From Macrolepiota albuminosa (Eukaryota; Basidiomycota; Agaricomycetes; Agaricales; Agaricaceae): 64,000 nucleotides of DNA. The position numbers and the translations under genes are program-made. The notes under the pieces are model-generated. The model had not been told where the DNA came from, searched no databases, and worked only from the letters and a program-made list of their open reading frames with translations. Of this stretch, positions 44,928-54,437 are shown piece by piece (position 1 is the stretch's first letter; every line of letters begins with the position of its first letter). The stretch covers positions 682,001 to 746,000 of the forward strand of contig JAMWFC010000046.1 of assembly GCA_027475525.1 (NCBI GenBank), read 5' to 3'.

Positions 44928-46544
44928 CGCTGGCTCAAAAAACTGCCTCAATGTTTAGCCTTTTTGAAAAGATTTATATGGTGTGCAACAATTATATAAG
45001 GAAAAAATCATAGAAAATCACATGACATACAACTACATCTTGACTTTATAATGACATATGAATCATGTGATTTGGACAGGAACTTGCTGATTAATAAATC
45101 AAACAAAATATTCAATTATTGGGGCAGTTTTTTGACCCACTTTAATTTATTCTAATTTTCATATCTAGTACTTGGTATGGCCTCCATTTGCCTTTATAAC
45201 TGCCTTGATCCTTTTAGGCATGCTCTCTATGAGGCTTTGGCATACCTCTGACGGTATTTCATTTCACTCCTTGACCACTCTCTCCCACAACTCATGCACT
45301 CCTTTAGGGAGTACCTCATACTCCAAAAGTTTGCACTTGATGTAAACCCAGAGATGTTCAATGGGATTGAGGTCAGGGAATTGGGCAGGCCAGGATGTCA
45401 CAATGATGTTGTTATCAGAAAACCAGGTTGTTGCCTGTTTGGAGATGTGTTTTGGGTCGTTGTCCTGCTGAAAATATCATCCTTCCTCCTCCATTTCCAA
45501 CTTCTCAAAGCTTTCCACCACTCCCTCATCCAAGATCTCACAATACTATGCAGCATCCATCTTCCCTTAAACTTCTATGAGCTTCTCTACTCTATTCCAA
45601 CCCATGCAGCCCCATACCATTAAATTGTTTCCTCCTCCATGCTTGACAGTTGGTGTAGTGATGTGGTCAGATAGTGGTTCTTCTAGAATTTTCCACACAT
45701 ATACCTTCCCATCTGATCCAATCCAATTAATCTTTGTCTCATCACTCCACAAAATTCTTTTCCAATCCTCCACTATCCAGTTTTCATGATACTAAGCAAA
45801 TTTGAGCCGGTTTGCACGATGAGCAGCCTTAAGCATAGGAACTTTCTTTTTTGTTGCTGAGCAAAAGCCTGCCTCCTTCAATGCATTTCTGACTGTCTGA
45901 GAATTGACAGGACTAGAGATGACAGAATTAATAAACTGTGTAGCTTGAACAGCATTATCCAGCTTCCTAGTAGTAATTTGATGAATAATAGACTATTTGT
46001 CATGTGCTGTAAGCTTGGAAGGACGACCTCCAGGATGATTCTCTTTGTTGCTCTCCAATTCTTTGCTGATTCTCCCCATAGTGCCCTTTCCCAGGCCAGT
46101 TTTTGCTTGGATTTGATGCTGAGAATATTTCTCATTGAGGAGAGAAGCAACAAAAGAGCGATTGGCAGCAGAAACAGGTCGCATGATAGTGGTAGAATGT
46201 CAAAAAGATGATTAATTGAAGTTGAACATGTCAAATTAGTACAAACAAGGTCACATGACATTGTTTATACTTCTCACAAGGTGTTTTCATCTTCTACTGC
46301 TGAAAAGTATTGAGAAAATATGAAAATTAAAATGAGTCAAAAAACTGCCCCAATGATTGAATATTTTGTCTGATTTATTAATCAGCGAGTTCCTGTCCAA
46401 ATCACATGATTCATATGTCATTATGAAGGCAAAATGTAGTTGTATGTCATGTGATTTTCTACAATTTTTCCCTTACATAATTGTTGCACACCATGTGAAT
46501 CTTTCCAAAAAGGCCAAACATTGAGGCAGTTTTTTGAGCCAGTG
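44928..46544 (-). mobile_element. Tc1/mariner transposon with ~215-bp inverted ends (1.6 kb)
   Basis: Ends read CGCTGGCTCAAAAAACTGCC on the left and its near-perfect complement on the right (CACTGGCTC), with TA at 44926-44927 and 46545-46546 as target duplication. The inverted ends (44928-45140 and 46330-46544) agree over most of their length. Each also holds an inner, inverted copy of the tip (ATTGGGGCAGTTTTTTGAC). It is inserted in the helicase gene and carries a dead transposase. Confidence 0.92.
45165..46184 (-). pseudogene. Tc1 transposase, inactivated by stops
   Basis: Starts at ATG 46184: helix-turn-helix FVASLLNEKYSQHQIQAKTG, an AT-hook-like GRPSK, then WSDETKINWIGSDG (first catalytic Asp, about 45740), GGGNNLMVWGCM, FQQDNDPKH (second Asp, about 45470) and DLNPIEHLW (Glu, about 45370): a DD34E triad, all three residues intact. 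Length about 340 codons, as usual. At least five in-frame stops (for example after LTAHDK, IEV, DAA, EEEG and VKE), several fitting TGG-to-TGA or CAA/CAG-to-TAA/TAG. Confidence 0.9.
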
Positions 46545-46546
46545 TA

Positions 46547-49260
46547 TGCACCTAGCTGGCTACATGCCTTTTGAATTGATTGATTTAGCATTGATTGAAC
46601 TTTATGTTCTAGAGTTGCTGTCAGCATCAATATGCTATGCATTGTCTAATACTATTAGCTTACCAAGTGCTTCACAGACTTGTTTTATTGATTGTTGAAT
46701 AATTGGTTGAATTGCATTTGTAACAGCCTATACTAGATCTTGTGTACTGGTAACAAAACTTAAAATCTGCATATATGATTGCTGATGCTGAATTTGCTTG
46801 CTTTGAACTAGTTGATCAAAATGAATACTGCAATATTGATGATAGAAAAGCCCAAGACTACCAGGAACTGCATGAGCAATGACCTGCCATTCCATGCTTG
46901 CATCCAAATATAATGGCAAGACATTTTTGGCAACCTCCAGATAGCGCATCAGCATTGAGACCATATATTTGATTCTTAGTGTGCCAACTATGAGTAGCCT
47001 GTTGAGCAGTAATAGTATCTTGTTCATCTTTTTGCATCAAGTCTTCCAAACTTAAACACAATTTGCATCAAAAAGCAATAGATACTTGTCTCCAGTACTG
47101 CAGCCCAAGTTTGATGCCCAGTATTTTTTCTGTATACTCTTGCATAACTTTTATGACTTCAGTTGATGTGAATAGCTTGCTATTATTAACAAACAAATAA
47201 TTTTAATATATCTGAGAAACTGAAGTGGTCTCATAACAAATATGTATAGCCAGTTGAGCAAATGGTCGAGCAAGAGTAAGATTTTGAATGATGAGATCTG
47301 AAATGACTCTATCAAAAGCATGGGGAATAAGCTTGTCAGATTCTATGAGAGCACTCTCTATGTGATAAGTAACAAGCATGGCCAGGTATTTGTCAAATGC
47401 TACACAGTTGCAATGGGTCAATGTAGGAATGTTTGTAAAGGTCATTGCTGTTAATTTTGTGCCAAGCATCTGGCCTCTGACTAGAAGCAATCCTTCAAAC
47501 TGTGCATAGCAATAGAGCCATGATTGAAGAGCAAGCTTATTTCAAACAACTTGTCTATCTTCACTTTGAAATGCAATAAATTGCCTGCACAATATTGGAT
47601 CCTTAAGGATTGCTATTGTCTCTCATGGCTGCAAAGAGATTGTGTTGATCATTGAGAAAAGAGTAGCTAACTGTGGTATTGGCCAAATTATCTGCAATAT
47701 TCAAGTATGTGCAATGAAGCTTCAAACCACACAACACATCCTCTTCCCACTTGTAAATGAGGTCCTGCTCCTACTCTACAAAGAGTTTTTTGATATTGTT
47801 AAAAACAATATGGCTGCCTTCAAAAAGCATGGTTTGAAAGTATTAGTGGTCAATCCACCAAATCCATGGCAAGGACATTGTTGATTCTGCAATGGCTATT
47901 GCACAATGCTGCAGAGAGCACAAGGCATTGGGGCATTGAAAGTAGAGTGGTATTTTTCTGTGATTCATGAGACAAATGCTTCTATTTCTGATTGATAAGT
48001 AGTTCCATTAACCTTGACTTTGCAATACATTGCAATCATAAATGCATTGTGAATGCAATATTCAAAGCATGCAATTGGTCCTGTTGTATGCTTGGAATGT
48101 TTGAATCATCCATCATCTTCTAGCATTATCAATACCAGACATACTATGGTAGGATCAGAAAATGGTTGAAACTTAGTACTGGTCTATGTATGTGTTCACA
48201 ATGCCATTAAAAGTCCAAGCACATGCATAGATAATGCTATGGAATCTGGTGTCACAAGAGCAGCTTTGAGACTGCTCAAGTGGTGTGATATGCTGGCTGG
48301 AAGATTGAATTGAATGCATGTCTGCTGGCACAAAAGCATTGCAAGAAGATGGACAATGGGGCCAGTATATTCTTTCATGTGCAGAGAATGATCTTGATGT
48401 TGATGAAAGGGTTGGTTGCTAATACCTCTATAAATAATTTAATTAGTTTCTCAATGTGCTGCAATATTATTCACGTTTTGATAGGATCTGGAGTATTTAA
48501 TTGTTGCAATACAAGCTCTGAAACAAGCTCAAACATGTCTTCAGATCTCAAAAACAACTGATGGATAGCTGATATCAAAGAAGAAAATTCATTGTTTTTA
48601 AAGGAGCAACAATAGGATGCAAATCTTGAATAGACTTGTCTTTGATCAAATCTAGCCATCAATTTAATTTCAACCAAGGACTAATAAGATGAAGATTGAG
48701 CCTGTGGACAATATGTATAGCATCTGGAGTGTGCATAGATTTTTTCATCATATCCACAATGGCTTGAGCATTAAATACTTGTGGCAGCTTCTGTGGAATC
48801 ACAGGAAAGAATGAATGTTGTCCACTCTTATTCAATTGCTGAGCATGAATTGAATTCCAAGTTCTTGGCAGAGAAATATTTTTATGTGCGGTGTAGTGAT
48901 GTGTAGTCATTGAAGACTAAGCAAGATAGATTTTGGGACAATGATTGCATTGTAGAGCAGTGTGCAGAATGAGTTCTTGAAATGCAGGCCTCAAAGTCTG
49001 ATCTAAAACTAGAAGTTCTTTTGAAATAGCAAAGTCAATATGCTGTTGATTAGGTACAATTTTGCTGTTTTTATGCTTGTTCTTGAAATGCATTGCAATA
49101 TGACTAGGCATAATTGCAACAGCACAAAGCAGACATACAAGTCCAGGCAATGCTATATTGTATGCAAAGTCTAGCTTTTGCAAGTATGGTGGCTCAACCA
49201 GTTGCACTGTTGTTTTGGCCAAACTAGAAGCAATCTGTATCTAATGTAGCAGTCAGTTGC
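46547..49260 (-). pseudogene. OrsD-RecQ-like helicase gene, N-terminal part with OrsD zinc region
   Basis: Begins near 49260-49222 with EPPYLQKLDFAYNIALPGLVC and the OrsD/DUF3505 zinc signature CLLCAVAIMPSHIAMHFKNKH (two Cys, two His), a second Cys pair LQCNHCPKIY (about 48925), then HIVHRLNLHLISPWLKL (about 48690), and poorly conserved middle parts to 46547. Many stops and shifts. The remainder (helicase) lies at 33044-35127; Tc1 and G2 separate them. Without both insertions the gene would span about 4.8 kb, which fits the usual size of such proteins. These genes are often multi-copy and subtelomeric in fungi. Confidence 0.72.
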
Positions 49261-49425
49261 AGATGTAATTAGAAGAGCTTTTACTAGATTTTGGTTGATA
49301 GCAATATTCTAAATATTATTTAGTTTGTTGATAAAATAACTAGCATATTACATACCTCTGTTGGCCTGTAGCTAACAATATTTGTAGTCATAGTAGTCAT
49401 GTGATCTTGAGTTCCTATTTAGGAA
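49261..49425. other. junction between helicase remnant and DIRS-like element
   Basis: AT-rich, no coding signal. The left end of the DIRS-like element could not be placed exactly; no inverted terminal repeats were found. Confidence 0.3.
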
Positions 49426-51360
49426 TTAGAACAACTTCAGGGACCCGATCTTCCTCTAAAATATTGCATATGCCGAAATCTTTCCAAAGATGATCCTGTT
49501 TTGGGAGTCTCTTCTGTAAACAGTTTTATTGATAAAAAGGGCTTCCCTACTTGTTTTGATGTTGCACATCTTGTTGCTGCTCAAGTTTGTCTATCTTATC
49601 ACACTCCCTATTTCCTGATGTTGCACCTTCTATATCTTTCATTTGTCATCTTCAATTTTGATTTCTTGATCTTGCTGCCACATATATTGCAGGCATGCTA
49701 TTTTCTATCCCATGTCATTGTCTCACAATTTTCACTTTGTCTCTGATACTCTTGGTTTGAGTTTCATTTCTCTATTTCCATGGAATTACCCACCTTCCAT
49801 TTCTCTATTTCTATGAAATTTCTCACTTTCCATTTTCCTATTTCCATGGAATTTCTCACTTTCAAATATCCCTTTCCTTTCCTGTTTCTATTTCCTTTCC
49901 TGTTTCTATTCTCCATGGTTTCCCTTTCAATTTCCAGGCTATTCATCTTTGCATTTGTGTTTACTTGTTCTATTTGTCTCAACTCTTTCAACGTTTCTTT
50001 CAAGTTTCTTCATTTCAATGCATGCTCTTTTATTAGTTTCCATTCTCTTGTTATTTGATGTCCTAAATTACTGACTGAACATAACAGGTGGCTATTGCCC
50101 CTCCTGGTACTCAGGCCTGCTGCTTTGACATAAAATTGTTCCATTGTACTTGCCCTGTTTCACCACACCACAAATCCTTCCTGGCTGTTACTTTTCACAA
50201 TTTTTTCTACATTGATCATGTACACTCTTTCGGTGCCAGATCTGCAAGTAGCAACTCTGATCAAATTGCCAATGCTTTAGTTGATATCTGGTCAGCCAAA
50301 ATTGACAGTAATGGTCTATTCTTCAAATTTGAAGACGATATTAATTGCTTTTGTTTTCTGAATCCCGATGGCTCCTTTCACCAAAATGGCTATTCTTACA
50401 CTTACAACAAGAATGCTACTCTAAACATTGTTTCATCTCTCAATATGCCTTGACACCCCAAAAAATCGTCTCCAGATTTCCTATATGAGTTTTCTTTTAT
50501 TGGATTTGCCTGGGACTTGCCACAAAAGCATGTATCTCTTCCTAATAAGAAACATCTCAAGTATTTTGACCAAGTGGCTTCTATAATAAGCACTCACAAA
50601 AATTCCCATGCTTCTTTTTCTCTCAGAGACATTCAGGTAGTGCATGGTACTTTGATGCATGTCTCGTTTGTCTTCTCTGAGGGCTCCTCGTACCTTCCAC
50701 CTCTTTCAAATTTCATGTCTACCTATTATAACAATAAATACGCTAAACGTCATCTCCCCAATTCCTTGGTGCACATCTTGAAGTGGTGGCACACATAACT
50801 TGATGATGCAGATTCATTCCATACATTATATCCTATCCAGCTATTTGAAAACTGCAATATTTTTGTGAATGCCTCCACTTTCTGGGGCATAGGGATCATT
50901 GTCACTCAATTTCATTTCAATCTAAAATTAAAATCTGACTGGAAACGTCTGGGTCACAATATTTGCTGGCTGGAGTCAGTCACAATGAAAATCCTTTTCA
51001 ACTTTCTCCGTCAGTTGCAATTTCAAAACAGGCAATTGTCTTTCTCAATAATTTCTTCAATTATCTCTGATAATTTTAATCCCCACCAGACATGTACTTG
51101 TGCATTTGGACAGTTCAGGTGCAATTGGTGCCCATCGCAAAGGCCCCAGCCGCTCTTCCCATATGAATTTATGCATGCGCCAGACTTATGCAATATTTAA
51201 CAAATGCCTCATTGTACCTACATTTTGCTACATCCCTTTAGAACAAAATCCTGCCAATGCACTCTCGCATGGGGAACGTGCACTGATGAACTCTATCTTT
51301 TTATCTCAGGCTTTTGACTTGCCTATTGATATATGTGACACCTTTGTCGACAATGGTTAA
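49426..51360 (+). pseudogene. DIRS-like element: reverse transcriptase and RNase H
   Basis: Tyrosine-recombinase retroelement of the basidiomycete type. Blocks: DLPLKYCICRNLSKDDPV and NSFIDKKGFPTCFDVAHL (49450-49570), a low-complexity insert (49760-50050), RT palm PPGTQACCFDIKLFHCTCP and YIDHVHSFGARSASSN, the FEDDIN version of the YxDD catalytic site (about 50330), FAWDLPQKHVSLPNKKHL, IQVVHGTLMHVSFVFSEGSS, then RNase H FVNASTFWGIGIIV (about 50855), NICWLESVTMKI, a shifted frame GAIGAHRKGPSRSS and NPANALSHGERALMNS. Broken by stops at about 50451 and 50796 and a frameshift near 51110. Confidence 0.82.
49778..49876 (+). repeat. 3 x 33-bp pyrimidine-rich tandem repeat
   Basis: Units starting at 49778, 49811 and 49844 share ATGGAATTTCTCACTTTC-like sequence. 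It lies in the gap of the DIRS-like RT reading frame and continues as CTTTCC-rich low-complexity DNA to about 50050. Confidence 0.75.
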
Positions 51361-51980
51361 CAACACACTTTTGGTGTCAACTGGCACAATAGGTTCTGTT
51401 TCTCCACACGTTATAGAACCTTATGTTTCCTGTTTCTTTGATCCCAACAACATTTCAACTGACATCTATCATTTCAAACATAACACAGACACTCCCACTG
51501 AAATCTACCATTTCAAACATGACACTAAATCAATGTCCTGTGATCTTGATAACACAACCAAAGTCTATCACTTCAAACACGTATTGAAACCAACAATCTC
51601 GCGTCCAGAGCCTTTGATTCTGACTTCTGTTTCCATGTTCTCAGGTTCTTCTACTTCTACTGCAGATTCCAACCTTTCTGCATGCTCACCCTGAAATTTA
51701 TACTTTCGGTTCAGATACTTCTTCATCTCAAACTATATACAGATTTCATTCCAATTCCAACCAAAATTTCAAAGAATCTACATTATTTCCATATACTTCT
51801 GATAACATTGCAGAGCACCAAGCTGACAAAGCACACAATTCTTCCATCATGGTTCCTCATAACTTGCCGCTTCATCTTTGAGAAATGTTTCTGCACAGGT
51901 GCTGTCGCTCTAAAATTCATATAATTCTTCATCTTTCTGTCCACTTGTTCCAGCGGACCATTGGGTTCTATTGTGGAGAA
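51361..51980 (+). other. DIRS-like linker with a repeated IYHFKH motif
   Basis: A frame from 51314 to 51694 shows TDIYHFKHNT, TEIYHFKHDT and TKVYHFKHVL in succession (51465, 51510, 51568). No domain recognised; it joins the RNase H end to the recombinase. Confidence 0.4.
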
Positions 51981-52570
51981 CTTCTCATAGTTTAGATGCT
52001 GATAAATCTCTGGCCACAACCCTTCCTTTTTCAGTTCAGGTCAAGGTCTTTCAAGGTCTTCTTTCTTCGGTGGAAGAAAAGACACGTCAGGCTTATGGTG
52101 CTGGTATTCTATGGTTTACCTAGTTTTGCAACCAACATAACATCTCCGAGACTCTTCAAATACCTGCCAATCCCAGGCTCATAGCAGGTTTCATTGCTTG
52201 TCATATAGGAACGTGTTTTTTGGATTGTATAAGAATCTGGTTGAATGGTCTACAATTATGGCATCTGTTTAACAGAGCCGAATGGCCCAATGACAATCTT
52301 TGGATCAAATCTCTACAAACTTCGGCAGCTTCTCACAGTTCCGCATTCAAACGGCCTCCCCGCCATCCTATCTCACTCTCTCACTTAAAAGTAATCCATG
52401 ACAAACTGAAACCTTCAGATTTTATTGTTGGAATCACTGACAAACCTCACACATCAGGGTGGCCAACGATGGCCAGCATACAATTCCTTTGTTCACTCTC
52501 TGCTTTAACAACCGATATATCACATATCACACCATTGTCTCATAGAATTATATATATGCTACATACATGA
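51981..52570 (+). pseudogene. DIRS-like element: tyrosine recombinase N-terminal part
   Basis: SVEEKTRQAYGAGILWFT, then a stop, FCNQHNISETLQIPANPRLI, WLNGLQLWHLFNRAEWP and FKRPPRHPISLSHLKVIHDKL make the N-terminal core-binding domain typical of these recombinases. The catalytic domain with Arg...His-x-x-Arg...Tyr is missing or scrambled after about 52430. The element is therefore dead. Confidence 0.75.
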
Positions 52571-52757
52571 AATGACACCCTCAGTCACTTGTATATGACT
52601 GAGGGTGAGTAACTTGTTATAATTATACTTACATTACACTTACATCGTATCACAGGCTAGATAAACTGACCACTCTGTATAGGTACAATGACACAATACA
52701 GTCACTTGTATATGACTGAGAGCTAGATAAACTTACCACTCTGTATAGGTTCTAACA
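52571..52757 (+). repeat. 5' LTR region of Ty1/copia element C2, with repeated hairpin
   Basis: Ends in TTCTAACA directly before the primer site at 52758. It holds two copies of a perfect hairpin with loop CTTGTATA (arms CCCTCAGTCA/TGACTGAGGG at 52579-52606, CAGTCA/TGACTG near 52698-52717), each followed by GCTAGATAAACT and CCACTCTGTATAGG, so the region is an imperfect tandem duplication of about 115 bp. The LTR start is uncertain. Confidence 0.5.
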
Positions 52758-52768
52758 GGTTATGGGCC
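52758..52768 (+). promoter_or_regulatory. primer-binding site of C2, half-tRNA-iMet type
   Basis: GGTTATGGGCC directly follows the LTR end, the same core as in C1 (4681). It is complementary to the anticodon region of initiator tRNA-Met, as known for Drosophila copia. Confidence 0.6.
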
Positions 52769-52979
52769 ATTGCTGTCGCACCCTTTGAGGAAAGCAGAAC
52801 AGATAAAAAGACCCTATACATATCACTCATATCACATCCCTCAACCCTGAATCCTGATTTGTCGCGTACTACCAAGCACGTCTTTGTCTTATCACTACGC
52901 AAATTTCATTGTACTCTTGTTCTCTGGCTAGGACCCTCAAACAAATATCTCTCAATCTATCTCCCCAGCTGTACCAGTC

Positions 52980-54430
52980 ATGACTTCCACAGATGCCTTG
53001 TACCCTTGTGTTTGCTCTGCAAAACTCAATGCACACTGGCTGACTACAGTTTCCCCTTTTGATTGTACCACTGGAGAGTTCATCAAGTGGTCAAATAAGC
53101 TTGAAATATTCCTCCAGCAGAGTGGGCTTGATTGTTACATCTTTGCACCTGTGACTAATCCTGAGTGCCTCATCACCGAGCCAAACCCCAGTATGGAACC
53201 AGTGGTGCATGCCAACTGGCTCGCCAACAATGGCCTGATCATAGGTGTGATCTGTGCTGCTATCTCTGACGCAGAACAAGAAGGGCTCAACACCGATGGC
53301 ACTGCCAAGGAATGCTACGACTCCTTGAAAGCCCATGCACAGAGCGAGGGGCCCATCAGGCAGATTGCCCTTATCTGTGAGGCCCTTACCACCTATGCAC
53401 CCACAACCAAGCCACTGGAGACCACTGCCAGAAAGATCTCTAAACTGGTTGACAGAGCCTTTGCAATAGGGGCAATTGACAAGGATCTCCTCAAGTGCAT
53501 TGTCCTGCTCAACTCCATCAACAATAAGTTGTTTGAATCTATTCAAGCTTGTAAAGACGACCTCTAGAGGCTGTGGCTCAGTCACACAGCTGGCAGAGGG
53601 AGATCTAAAGTGTATTAGAATATATACTAACAATATCAAGGTAGCTACTCACCTGGCAGAGGGAGATCCAACGAGAACAAGTCTAGGGATTTGAAACAAC
53701 TGTACAGTACAACAAAATCTTAAAAACTCGAAAATTGACTAACCAAACAACTGTGCAAATAAGGGAGGAAAACTCCAGACTTTAGAAGTCAGAAAGGCAA
53801 ACTCTGGCTTATCTAAGCAGTCTGGAGCGGTGCTGAAGGGCCCACACTTGTCTGAGTGATAGCTAAAGAACCAGAGCACCTCAAAGGTTGAGAATAGTAC
53901 TAACAGATAGTGTTGAGAAAGTAGTAACAGCAAAATGAGAGAATGATAGAAGAAATAAGGAAGTGAATGAAAGGAGAGTGAAGGAATAAAGAGTGAAAGA
54001 AGAAAGGAATGAGGAGTCCCCTGCAAAGCTCAAGTCTCTTGAGTCTTGCAGATTCAAACAAGGAGAAGCCATACACCTCTTCCGATAGTTGAAAACTCTT
54101 CCAAACCATAGACAGCCTCACCACTCTCTCCAAGCCAGCCACCACAGATGTTGCTTTTGCCGCCAAGGACATTGGTACCAACATCCCTGGACATAACCAT
54201 GGCCCAGGGCAGTCCTGTTGCAAAGTATGTGTTGCCGTGAAGATGCTGTGCCATGGACACATCAAGCAGTGGTGTATACAGCCTGGGGGTGGCATGGCGG
54301 GCAAGACAATTGAAGAGTCCATAACCATGCACCAAGCTGCATAAGGAGGAGGAAAACAGAAGAAAGGAGGAGCCAGAAACTCAATAAAGAACAGTGTAGC
54401 GGTAAAGGGCCCTAATGGCCAAGCCTACAT
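52980..54430 (+). pseudogene. C2 Ty1/copia Gag, split by a solo LTR
   Basis: Frame 52980-53549 is a Gag with FIKWSNKLEIFLQQSGL, MEPVVHANWLANNGLIIGVI and LLNSINNKLFESIQA. After the solo LTR (53550-54025) the tail continues in a shifted frame: SLLSLADSNKEKPYTSSDS, a TGA where the family has Arg, KLFQTIDSLTTLSKPATTDV and a knuckle-like CCKVCVAVKMLCHGH ending PGGGMAGKTIEES (about 54290-54320). Upstream ATG 52980 fits the start of the family. Confidence 0.82.
53550..54025 (-). mobile_element. solo LTR, family A (476 bp)
   Basis: On the plus strand it starts TGTAAAGACGACC and ends GGAGTCCCCTGCA, flanked by the perfect duplication AAGCT (53545-53549 and 54026-54030). It is inserted in the C2 gag, so it is younger than C2. 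Confidence 0.92.
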
Positions 54431-54437
54431 AGTCAAC

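Noticed and set aside
49760..50058. 92-residue frame rich in Phe/Ser/Leu
   Set aside because: Low-complexity pyrimidine repeat; it sits in a gap of the RT homology and has no family match that I can see.
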